In this document: in pieces, positions 35,586 through 43,282 of the stretch | Numbering within the stretch: position 1 is the stretch's first letter | Layout of the letters: every line of letters begins with the position of its first letter | NCBI GenBank assembly: GCA_040386075.1 | Contig: JAZKGE010000032.1 | Coordinates: 62,001 to 126,000, forward strand | DNA: 64,000 bases | Reading direction: 5' to 3' | Source of the DNA: UBA4416 sp040386075 | GTDB taxonomy: Bacteria; Bacteroidota; Bacteroidia; B-17B0; Aurantibacillaceae | Program-made: the position numbers and the translations under genes | Notes under the pieces: model-generated | Databases searched by the model: none | What the model was told of the DNA's origin: nothing | Seen by the model: the letters and a program-made list of their open reading frames with translations, nothing else

Positions 35586-35936
35586 ATGCAAATTGAAGTG
35601 ATGAAATCTAAATTGCATTGTGTAACTGTAACACAGGCAGAGTTAGATTATATAGGAAGCGTTACCATTGACGAAGATCTGATGGACGCCGCAAATTTTA
35701 TTGAAAACGAACAGGTTCATATCTTAAATAAGAATAATGGCGAACGCTTTATTACATACGTAATTAAAGGAGAAAGAGGAAGTGGTGTGATTTGTTTAAA
35801 TGGCCCAGCTGCGAAACTGGTGAGTTTAGGAGACGTTGTCATTATTATTTCGTACGCTACCATGGAGTTTGAAAAAGCCAAAACATTTAAGCCCTGGGTC
35901 ATATTTCCCGATACTAAAACTAACCGTTTAAAATAA
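35586..35936 (+). CDS. panD: Aspartate 1-decarboxylase PanD
   Basis: PanD makes beta-alanine from L-aspartate for pantothenate and CoA synthesis. The 116-residue proenzyme is of normal length. Self-cleavage between Gly24 and Ser25 in LDYIGSVTID yields the pyruvoyl group; KLHCVTVTQAEL before it, and VHILNKNNGERFITYVIKGERGSGVICLNGPAAKL after it, are family signatures. It is the first gene of a three-gene unit with a flippase-like membrane protein and rfaE2, which joins CoA precursor synthesis to lipopolysaccharide heptose synthesis in one transcript. panB and panC are not in the window. Confidence 0.96.
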   Translation: MQIEVMKSKLHCVTVTQAELDYIGSVTIDEDLMDAANFIENEQVHILNKNNGERFITYVIKGERGSGVICLNGPAAKLVSLGDVVIIISYATMEFEKAKTFKPWVIFPDTKTNRLK

Positions 35937-35940
35937 ACCT

Positions 35941-36954
35941 ATGAACAAAAGCACCAAATCTGTCATTCAATTTATAGTGTTGCTTGGCATTGGTATTTTG
36001 TTAGTGTGGTTATCTTTCAAATCGGTTTGGACAGAGAAAGAGAAGATTCTGGATTCGTTTAAAACAGCCGATTACTTTTGGGTAGGAATTTCTATACTTA
36101 TAGCATTCTTTAGCCATTTTTTAAGAGCTTTTCGCTGGAACTATTTATTAAAACCCGCCGGTTACTCGGTAAAACCTGCCAATGCTTTGGGTGCGGTATT
36201 GGTTGGTTATTTTGCAAATTACGGGTTGCCACGCATGGGCGAAATAACGCGTTGTACTTTAGTAACAAAGTATGATAATGTGCCTTTTGAAGTTGCCCTT
36301 GGAACAGTTATTACCGAGCGTATTGTTGATATGCTAATCCTGATCGTGATCTTTTTTTTAACACTGTTCGCACAATTCAGCCAGCTTAAAGATCTAACGG
36401 CTAAATACATTTATAATCCCATGATGCTTAAATTTCAGGGTATCTCAGAAAATCCTGCCGGTTTAATTTCTTTGATCGTGATCGTGCTTGTTGTTGTTGT
36501 CGGTTTCTTTTTCCTGCGTAAAAAATTTTCGGGATTATTAAAAGGAAAATTAGGAAATGTGATCAAAGGTTTTGGTAAGGGATTAAGTTCAGTAAAAGAC
36601 ATGGAACATAAATTCCAATTCATTATTTTGAGTTTCGCTATCTGGGCTTCCTATTTTTATAGCTTATACGTTTGCTTTTTTGCTTTCGAAGGGACATCAC
36701 ATTTAGGTCAGTCGGAGTGTTTGGTACTTTTATTATTTGGCACTTTTGGTGTCGTATTTTCTCCCGGCGGATTAGGCGCTTATCCGGCTATTATTACGGC
36801 TTTATTAACCTACTACGGCATTGAACAGATCGCCGCCTTCTCATTCCCCTGGATGGCCTGGACATCTCAATTTGTATTAGTTGTTGTACTGGGATTATTG
36901 AGTCTTATATTATTGCCGATCATTAATAAAGAAAGATCAAATGTCGTATCATAA
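35941..36954 (+). CDS. Lysylphosphatidylglycerol synthase TM-region family (UPF0104/AglD-like) membrane protein
   Basis: A 337-residue inner-membrane protein with about eight hydrophobic segments. Conserved family features are SHFLRAFRWNYLLKPAGY (about 60-77), VGYFANYGLPRMGEITRCTL (about 90-109), ERIVDMLILIVIFF and the C-terminal GTFGVVFSPGGLGAYPAIITALL. The family resembles the flippase region of MprF and YbhN; the substrate is unknown, and a lipid or lipid-linked sugar is inferred. It begins 4 bases after panD and overlaps rfaE2 by 14 bases, so all three are surely cotranscribed. Confidence 0.85.
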   Translation: MNKSTKSVIQFIVLLGIGILLVWLSFKSVWTEKEKILDSFKTADYFWVGISILIAFFSHFLRAFRWNYLLKPAGYSVKPANALGAVLVGYFANYGLPRMGEITRCTLVTKYDNVPFEVALGTVITERIVDMLILIVIFFLTLFAQFSQLKDLTAKYIYNPMMLKFQGISENPAGLISLIVIVLVVVVGFFFLRKKFSGLLKGKLGNVIKGFGKGLSSVKDMEHKFQFIILSFAIWASYFYSLYVCFFAFEGTSHLGQSECLVLLLFGTFGVVFSPGGLGAYPAIITALLTYYGIEQIAAFSFPWMAWTSQFVLVVVLGLLSLILLPIINKERSNVVS

Positions 36955-37432
36955 GAAATTATCAGAAAAATTTCATACTAAAGATTCACTTAAAAAAGTG
37001 CTGGATCAATGGAACTCTGAAAGCAAAAAGATTGTCTTTACAAATGGTTGTTTTGATATTTTGCACCGTGGCCATGTAGAGTACTTATGCCATGCGCGCG
37101 ACCTGGGAGATAAACTGGTTTTGGGATTGAATACGGACGCTTCTGTTAAGCGTTTGGGAAAATCGCCCGAACGACCAATCAATTCGGAAGACACCAGAGC
37201 GACCATTTTGGCAGGACTTGAGTGTATAGATGCTATTGTTTTGTTTAATGAGGATACTCCTCTTGAGTTGATCACGTTTGTGCAACCCGACGTTCTGGTA
37301 AAAGGAAACGATTATAAAGCTGAAGACATAGTTGGATATGATGTGGTGACTGCCAAAGGCGGAAAAGTTTTAACCATACAGTTAGTAGATGGTTTCTCAA
37401 CCACTAAATTGATTGAGAAAATGAAGTCGTAG
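36941..37432 (+). CDS. rfaE2: D-glycero-beta-D-manno-heptose 1-phosphate adenylyltransferase
   Basis: It makes ADP-D-glycero-beta-D-manno-heptose, a precursor of lipopolysaccharide inner core. The 163-residue protein equals the C-terminal cytidylyltransferase-like half of E. coli HldE; the kinase half is absent here. Signatures are VFTNGCFDILHRGHVEYL with the HxGH nucleotide site, LVLGLNTDASVKRLGKSPERPIN, and DVLVKGNDYKAEDIVG. Its start overlaps the upstream membrane protein gene. A terminator covers its stop codon. Confidence 0.94.
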   Translation: MSYHKKLSEKFHTKDSLKKVLDQWNSESKKIVFTNGCFDILHRGHVEYLCHARDLGDKLVLGLNTDASVKRLGKSPERPINSEDTRATILAGLECIDAIVLFNEDTPLELITFVQPDVLVKGNDYKAEDIVGYDVVTAKGGKVLTIQLVDGFSTTKLIEKMKS

Positions 37433-37459
37433 TACTGCAGTGAGTGAGCAGTACTTTTG
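37431..37459 (+). terminator. Terminator overlapping the rfaE2 stop
   Basis: AGTACTGC (37431-37438) pairs with GCAGTACT (37448-37455), followed by TTT. The stem begins within the stop codon. Confidence 0.7.
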
Positions 37460-37496
37460 AATTATTTAGCAACCTATATTTTGTAGTTTTTTGGTA

Positions 37497-37504
37497 TAAA
37501 TTTG
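37497..37504 (+). promoter_or_regulatory. Putative -7 element of the type B adhesin gene
   Basis: TAAATTTG matches TAnnTTTG 17 bases before the ATG at 37522; no clear -33 element. Confidence 0.45.
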
Positions 37505-37521
37505 ATTTATAATCAAAAACT

Positions 37522-40500
37522 ATGAAAAACTACACTCATATAATTTTAGCTTTTAGCTTCTTATTTACCTTTTCGCACTTCTTGAAAGCTTCGCATGGAT
37601 TACCTTTGATCGGGATGACCTATACTATTGGTACAACAGGTGTAACTGTTTCAGCATCTTCAGATCCGGCAACATGTGGTAGTGGTCCGTTTTGGATGCA
37701 AACAAAAGTTTCCTGCACTCCGACTGCTTTTTCAAATGTGGTACCTGAGCCTTGTATTAAAACATATCTGCAAAACTGGACAGGTCCCGGTGTTAATTAC
37801 AACGCATTCCCTTGGTATAATGCTCTTTTAAACGTTGTTAATTATACGGGTCCGGCCGGATGGCCGGATGCCTGTGCATTAGAGCCATACAATAATAACT
37901 TTATTCCTTATACCGATCTGTGTCCGGGCGGAGTGTATTACTTTGCCTCGCGCGAAATTGTAACCGGTGGATTTGGATCTCCTGGCCCATTTGGTCCGGT
38001 TATTTCTTTTACTGTGCCTGGAACACCTGGACCAACGATTCCGGGATTTGTTTCTTCCAACCCTGCAACATCTCCTTCAAATCCATCTTGTGGAGGCGGT
38101 GTATTGCTCACATTTACACCACCACAGGGTTGTGGGCCGGTTAAAGCCCTGGTTCCCGGTTGTGCAAGCTGCGACTCCATAGTTTGGCGTGGACCCACCG
38201 GAGTTATTGCCGTTAACACACTCACCGTTTTAGTGAATCCTTTAACTACTACAACGTATACCGTTAAATATGATACGTGTAGTGGGGCCGCAAAAGTTGG
38301 TTGCGGGGCGCCTTATAATCCATTGATAACTGTGTATGTGGCTAATACGAATGCTGTATTTGCAGCACCACCTATTTTATGTGCGGGCTCTACAGCCAAT
38401 TTTGCCGCTATGTTTCCGGCATTAAACGACTTGTGGACTGTTAGCCCTACCACCAGCGTTACTCCTTCTTCGGGAACAGGACCTAACTTTTCGGCGGTTT
38501 TTGATGATCCCGGAATCTATGTGGTCACGCATCAGGCTATGAATGGTGCCTGCACTGATGTTCAGAGTCAAACTATAACTATTACACCCGGAATTACATC
38601 TTCGTTATCAACTTCGGGTGGAGGTTGTGCCGGCCCGAGTGGTTCGGGAACAGCTACCATTTCGGTATCTACATCAACGGTTGGATTAACTTATTTATGG
38701 ACTCCTTCAGGAGGAGCCGGTAATGTAGAAACAAATATTCCGTTCAATACAACCTATACTGTTACCCTCTCGAATGGAGGGTGTGTGGTAACAAAAACGG
38801 TGGTGATTTCTAATAACCCGCCGCCAAGTGTTACTTCATTCAGCGTTACCTCGCCATTGTGTAATGGCCAATCAAATGGAGTGGTTGGGGTAAACCTAAC
38901 AAGCGGTAACCCACCATTCAGTTTTACCTGGTCGCCAACTATTTCTCAAACAACCCAAACAGTAACAGGCGTTGGAGCAGGAACCTATTCGGTAATGGTA
39001 ATGGATAATAATGGTTGTACGACCTCAAGCATTGTTACGGTAAGTGAGCCAAATGTTTTAACTGTAACAACAAGTCCAACTGTAAGCATTTGTTCAGGAG
39101 AATCAACTACATTAACAGCTACAGCAGCAGGCGGTACGCCGGTTTATTCTTATACGTGGAATCCCGGAAACATAAATGGTTCATCGCCGGTAGTTGCACC
39201 TTTGGCAACAACTCAATACACTTGTATACTTGCTGATGCAAATGGCTGTACCACTTCTCAAACAGTAAATGTTACGGTGGGACCTGCACTTACAGCATCA
39301 GCCAACTCTCAGTCAATTTGCGCGTCAGGCGGTTCGGTAACTTTAACCCCAACTATTACCGGTGTTGGTAATGGCGGACCTTATACTTATTCATGGTCTA
39401 ACAGTGCTACAACTTCATCGATCTCTGTGGCTGCAGGTTCTGTGCCCGGCACAACAACCCTTACCCTTACTATTTCTGATGGCTGCACAATCCCTTCGGC
39501 AACAGCTGTGTTTACAATAGTTACAACAACTGCACCTTCTGTTTCTTCTTTCAATGTGATACAGCCTTTTTGTAATGGTGATGCAACCGGAACTATTGCC
39601 GCTAATTTAAGCGGAGGCTCAGCCCCGTTTAGTTTTATCTGGTCGCCAACCATTACTCAAACCACACAAACGGTAACTGCCATAGCAGCAGGAACCTATT
39701 CGGTTAACGTAACGGATATTGCGGGTTGTACAACGTCAAGTGTTGTCAATGTATCTCAGCCAAGTGCAATAACCTTAACCACAACTGCAAATGCAACCAT
39801 TTGTGCAGGCACATCTATGATGTTAAATGCATCACCAAGTGGCGGCACACCTGGTTATTCCTATGTGTGGAATCCTGGCAATACAACTACACCGCAAGCA
39901 CTTGCAAACCCTACAGCGAGCACGGTTTATACGTGCGAAGTTATGGATGCTCACGGCTGTATTCAAAGTCAAACAACGGCGGTAACTGTAAAACCTGTGT
40001 TAACTGCAACAGGTGTAGCCAGTGCCATGTGTATGGGCGATTCACTATTGCTAACGCCTACTATCACAAGCCCTGGTAATGGTGGACCTTATACGTACTC
40101 ATGGAGCAACGGAGCAACAACTTCTGCTACGATGGTTTATGGAACATTACCTACATCAACTAATTATACATTGACGATTTCCGACGGATGCACGGTTCCA
40201 TCTGCAACGGCTGTATTTACCATAGCTACAAACCCACCGCCTACAGCTAATATTACAGCCGATTCGCTAGTTGGTTATGCGCCACTGGCAGTTCATTTTA
40301 CAGATCTTGGTACTGGCGGAAATACCTTTAGCTGGAATTTTGGGAACGGTAGTACATCTACTTCTCAACAACCACCTGCTCAAACATATCAAACCGGTGG
40401 TACTTACCAGGTAATTTATTCATCAACCAGTTCAAGTGGCTGCGTGGCTTACGATACATTATCTATCCTGGTAATAGATGTGATCCCTCAGATCATTGTA

Positions 40501-40758
40501 CCAAATGTATTTACGCCAAACGGCGATAAGGCAAACGATTTCTTTGCTGTTAGCGGGATAAATGTTACATCTTTTGAATGTTCTGTATTCAATAGATGGG
40601 GTAAATTAGTATTCACTTCTTCGGATATTAAAAATGCCTGGGACGGAAAGATCAATGGTAATTCGGCCGATGAGGGTACTTATTTCTTTATCATCAAAGC
40701 GGGAGGCTCTGTTGGAGAAGATATCAAACAACAAGGTTATGTAACATTGTTCAGATAA
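37522..40758 (+). CDS. T9SS type B sorting domain-containing adhesin-like protein with PKD domain
   Basis: A 1078-residue secreted protein with signal peptide MKNYTHIILAFSFLFTFSHF. The first 350 residues are a Gly/Pro/Thr-rich region with many Cys. Residues about 434-671 and 672-903 are two copies of one module of about 235 residues, each with SprB-like starts (PSVTSFSVTSPLCNGQSNG and PSVSSFNVIQPFCNGDATG). A PKD domain follows (about 905-985: FTDLGTGGNTFSWNFGNG). The C-terminus is a gliding-motility-associated (CHU_C, type B) sorting domain with VPNVFTPNGDKANDFF, VFNRWGKLVF, WDGKINGN and GTYFFII. Surface display through the T9SS and a role in adhesion or gliding are inferred. A strong terminator follows. 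Confidence 0.9.
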   Translation: MKNYTHIILAFSFLFTFSHFLKASHGLPLIGMTYTIGTTGVTVSASSDPATCGSGPFWMQTKVSCTPTAFSNVVPEPCIKTYLQNWTGPGVNYNAFPWYNALLNVVNYTGPAGWPDACALEPYNNNFIPYTDLCPGGVYYFASREIVTGGFGSPGPFGPVISFTVPGTPGPTIPGFVSSNPATSPSNPSCGGGVLLTFTPPQGCGPVKALVPGCASCDSIVWRGPTGVIAVNTLTVLVNPLTTTTYTVKYDTCSGAAKVGCGAPYNPLITVYVANTNAVFAAPPILCAGSTANFAAMFPALNDLWTVSPTTSVTPSSGTGPNFSAVFDDPGIYVVTHQAMNGACTDVQSQTITITPGITSSLSTSGGGCAGPSGSGTATISVSTSTVGLTYLWTPSGGAGNVETNIPFNTTYTVTLSNGGCVVTKTVVISNNPPPSVTSFSVTSPLCNGQSNGVVGVNLTSGNPPFSFTWSPTISQTTQTVTGVGAGTYSVMVMDNNGCTTSSIVTVSEPNVLTVTTSPTVSICSGESTTLTATAAGGTPVYSYTWNPGNINGSSPVVAPLATTQYTCILADANGCTTSQTVNVTVGPALTASANSQSICASGGSVTLTPTITGVGNGGPYTYSWSNSATTSSISVAAGSVPGTTTLTLTISDGCTIPSATAVFTIVTTTAPSVSSFNVIQPFCNGDATGTIAANLSGGSAPFSFIWSPTITQTTQTVTAIAAGTYSVNVTDIAGCTTSSVVNVSQPSAITLTTTANATICAGTSMMLNASPSGGTPGYSYVWNPGNTTTPQALANPTASTVYTCEVMDAHGCIQSQTTAVTVKPVLTATGVASAMCMGDSLLLTPTITSPGNGGPYTYSWSNGATTSATMVYGTLPTSTNYTLTISDGCTVPSATAVFTIATNPPPTANITADSLVGYAPLAVHFTDLGTGGNTFSWNFGNGSTSTSQQPPAQTYQTGGTYQVIYSSTSSSGCVAYDTLSILVIDVIPQIIVPNVFTPNGDKANDFFAVSGINVTSFECSVFNRWGKLVFTSSDIKNAWDGKINGNSADEGTYFFIIKAGGSVGEDIKQQGYVTLFR

Positions 40759-40782
40759 AATTTGTTTGCATTAAATAAAAAT

Positions 40783-40811
40783 AAGCCCCGCAGTAATGCG
40801 GGGCTTTTTGT
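40783..40811 (+). terminator. Rho-independent terminator after the adhesin gene
   Basis: AAGCCCCGC and GCGGGGCTT form a 9-bp GC-rich stem with loop AGTAAT and a T-run. Confidence 0.93.
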
Positions 40812-40876
40812 TTATGAACACTATCAGCCGTTAATATCTTAATGAATGCTCTAAAATTAGTTGAGGCTAAATAAAG

Positions 40877-40884
40877 TATTTTTG
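40877..40884 (+). promoter_or_regulatory. Putative -7 element of the flippase gene
   Basis: TATTTTTG matches TAnnTTTG 17 bases before the TTG start at 40902. Confidence 0.45.
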
Positions 40885-40901
40885 TAAATTAAACTATAAC
40901 C

Positions 40902-42386
40902 TTGTCGAACCCACTTAAAAAATTAGCATCGCAAACGGCTGTTTATGGCCTGGGTAGTATATTGCCACGGGTTGCTACTTTTTTATACTCCTTTATATTA
41001 ACCCATGTCTTTAAGGAACCGGCCGAACTTTCTGCCAATACTGAGTTTTATGCTTATATGAGTTTTCTCAATATTCTGTTTACTTATGGTATGGAGACAG
41101 CTTTTTTTAATTTTTCCAATAAAATTGAGAATAAAAATTCCGTTTACTCTACAGCTTTAATTTCCATTTTTTCAAGTTCAATTATCTTGTCATTAATATT
41201 CATTGGTTTTTCCGGATCTGTTGCCGAATTTATCAAAGAGCCGAACCATGCTAATTTTGTGATCTGGTGTGTTTTAATTGTTGCTACTGATGCCATCATG
41301 GCGATCCCTTTTGCAAAACTAAGGCAGACCAATCAGCCCCGTCGTTTTGCAGGATTGAAATTATTGAACGTAACCATATTTTTATTGATAAGTATTTTTT
41401 TCTTTAATATCTGTAAACCTGCTTTTTATAACCATCCTGAATCGGACCTGGCTAAATGGTATAACCCCGAAATTGGAGTTGGTTATACCTTCATTGCAAG
41501 CCTTATAGCAAACGCGGTGACTTTGTTGTTTTTAGCAAAAGAATTCCTCAGCATTCAATACATATTTGATAAAGAACTTTGGAAGAAAATGTTGTTGTAT
41601 GCCTGGCCTTTACTGATATTGGGTTTTGCTGGCATGATCAACGAGACCTTTGACCGTTTTATCTTAAAATACTTATTACCCCAATCCATCGCACAACACG
41701 AATTGGGAGTGTACGGAGCCTGTTATCGCATTGCTATGCTGATGTCCATTTTTACAACCGCCTTTAAATATGCGGCTGAGCCTTTCTTTTTTAGTAACGC
41801 TAACAGTAAAGAGCCTAAGAAACTAAATGCAGTGGTGATGAAATACTACGTTATATTTTGTTTATTCCTGTTTTTGGGCACTATGATGAATTTACCATGG
41901 CTGCAGTATGCTATCAGTGAAAAATTCAGAACAGGACTAGGAGTAGTGCCTGTTTTATTAATGGCAAATTTGTGCATGGGTATTTACTGGAACTTATCAA
42001 TCTGGTTTAAACTTACAGGTCAAACAAAATATGGCGCAGGAATTACAATACTTGGAGCTATGGTCACACTCATTATCAATTTCATGTTCATCCCCAAATT
42101 TGGTTTTATGGCCTGCGCCTGGGCTACGCTAGCAGCTTATAGCATCATGATGATCTTGTCTTACATGCTCGGACAAAAACATTATCCTATTAAGTATAAC
42201 CTGCGCAGCATTTTTGTATTTACTTTTTTGGCACTGGGCTTTTATTTTATTTCAACTTTTTATTCCAACATGGAAAGTACTATCCTAAAGTTAGTATTGA
42301 ATAATATCTTGTTTGGATTGTTTGCCTTAATTTTTTATAAATTAGAATTCGATAATTTAAAGAAATTAAAACATTTAGAGGAATAA
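40902..42386 (+). CDS. Polysaccharide biosynthesis flippase (Wzx/MATE-like)
   Basis: A 494-residue inner-membrane protein of the MOP superfamily starting at TTG 40902 (MSNPLKKLASQTAVYGLGSILPRVATFLYS). About 14 hydrophobic segments are visible, with the typical N-terminal GLGSILPR, WPLLILGFAGMINETFDRFILKYLL in the middle and a polysaccharide-synthesis C-terminal region (GITILGAMVTLIINFMFIPKFGFMACAWATLAAY). It likely flips lipid-linked glycans across the inner membrane. No glycosyltransferase cluster is adjacent; dut follows after a solo ACATAG repeat. Confidence 0.88.
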   Translation: MSNPLKKLASQTAVYGLGSILPRVATFLYSFILTHVFKEPAELSANTEFYAYMSFLNILFTYGMETAFFNFSNKIENKNSVYSTALISIFSSSIILSLIFIGFSGSVAEFIKEPNHANFVIWCVLIVATDAIMAIPFAKLRQTNQPRRFAGLKLLNVTIFLLISIFFFNICKPAFYNHPESDLAKWYNPEIGVGYTFIASLIANAVTLLFLAKEFLSIQYIFDKELWKKMLLYAWPLLILGFAGMINETFDRFILKYLLPQSIAQHELGVYGACYRIAMLMSIFTTAFKYAAEPFFFSNANSKEPKKLNAVVMKYYVIFCLFLFLGTMMNLPWLQYAISEKFRTGLGVVPVLLMANLCMGIYWNLSIWFKLTGQTKYGAGITILGAMVTLIINFMFIPKFGFMACAWATLAAYSIMMILSYMLGQKHYPIKYNLRSIFVFTFLALGFYFISTFYSNMESTILKLVLNNILFGLFALIFYKLEFDNLKKLKHLEE

Positions 42387-42392
42387 AGTAAA

Positions 42393-42417
42393 ACACATAG
42401 GCACATAGAAGACATAG
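42393..42417 (+). repeat. ACATAG repeat, solo copy R4
   Basis: ACACATAG-GCACATAG-AAGACATAG, one base shorter than R1-R3, between the flippase stop and dut. No GxxExxY gene accompanies it. Confidence 0.78.
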
Positions 42418-42460
42418 TAAAAATGTTGATTAACAGGTGTGTAATTAAGACAGAACAATC

Positions 42461-42895
42461 ATGAAAATAAGAGTAGTTAACCAATCCAAACACGAGTTGC
42501 CGCAATACGCTACCGAGTTATCAGCCGGGCTTGATCTGCGGGCAAATATAGATGCAGCCATAGAATTAAAACCATTAGAAAGAACTTTAGTGCCGACAGG
42601 ATTATTTATTGAACTGCAAAAAGGTTATGAGGCGCAAATTCGTCCACGTAGTGGATTGGCATTCAAGAACGGCATCACTGTTTTAAATTCGCCGGGTACT
42701 ATTGATGCTGATTATCGCGGAGAAATAAAAGTATTGTTGGTGAATTTATCAAACACTTCTTTTCTTATTAATGATGGTGAGCGCGTAGCCCAGATGATTG
42801 TTGCTAAACATGAGCAAATTGTTTGGGAGCAAACCGAATCGTTGGATGAAACGCAAAGAGGAGCCGGTGGCTTTGGGCATACAGGTACTAAATAG
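42461..42895 (+). CDS. dut: dUTP diphosphatase
   Basis: Dut hydrolyses dUTP to dUMP and PPi, limiting uracil in DNA and supplying dTMP synthesis. The 144-residue protein is of normal length with all five trimeric dUTPase motifs: AGLDLRA (motif 1), RPRSGLAFKNG (2), NSPGTIDADYRGEIKVLL (3, with the catalytic Asp), ERVAQMIV (4) and RGAGGFGHTG (5). It is followed after 57 bases by a small unknown gene on the same strand. Confidence 0.97.
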   Translation: MKIRVVNQSKHELPQYATELSAGLDLRANIDAAIELKPLERTLVPTGLFIELQKGYEAQIRPRSGLAFKNGITVLNSPGTIDADYRGEIKVLLVNLSNTSFLINDGERVAQMIVAKHEQIVWEQTESLDETQRGAGGFGHTGTK

Positions 42896-42952
42896 TAAAA
42901 GAAGTTTACTGGCATGAAATTTTAATTAGTAGAATAAACTAATTATATATTC

Positions 42953-43228
42953 ATGAAAGCCAACGATAAAACCCTTTGTGATTTCTTTGTAAATTTTGGA
43001 GATAAAGACCCTGACGCACTCATTCACAGTGCCAAAGCAGAGATAGCCAAACATGGCGGCGAGCTAATCGGTGACTCTACGCAAGGTCAATTCTCAGTTG
43101 CATCACCGTCGGTTGAAGGTTCCTATACTATATCGGGAAATGAGATCTCATTTATCATTACTAAAAAACCATGGTACGCTACCTGTGCAATGATCAAAAG
43201 TAAACTCACAGAATACCTGGAATCATAA
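42953..43228 (+). CDS. Hypothetical small protein, 91 aa
   Basis: I do not recognise it with confidence. It is small, soluble and without a signal peptide. The pattern GKFS-like (GQFSVASPSVEGSYTISGNEISFIITKKPWYATC) followed by a terminal helix (MIKSKLTEYL) recalls the fold of the polyhydroxyalkanoate-system protein family, but the match is weak. It lies downstream of dut and ends just before a terminator shared with the convergent recQ gene. Confidence 0.65.
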   Translation: MKANDKTLCDFFVNFGDKDPDALIHSAKAEIAKHGGELIGDSTQGQFSVASPSVEGSYTISGNEISFIITKKPWYATCAMIKSKLTEYLES

Positions 43229-43232
43229 ACAA

Positions 43233-43265
43233 AAAAGCCGCTCTTTGGGGAACGGCTTTCTTTTT
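43233..43265 (+). terminator. Terminator between the dut unit and recQ
   Basis: AAAGCCG (43234-43240) pairs with CGGCTTT (43253-43259), followed by CTTTTT; A-runs on the other side allow it to serve the convergent recQ gene too. Confidence 0.75.
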
Positions 43266-43282
43266 AACAAAAATCTAAAAAA

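Noticed and set aside
38823..40233. Repeated DNA within 37.5-40.8 kb, as a possible CRISPR or minisatellite
   Set aside because: The repeat follows the reading frame of the adhesin, has a period of about 700 bases and encodes protein modules; there are no short uniform repeats with spacers.
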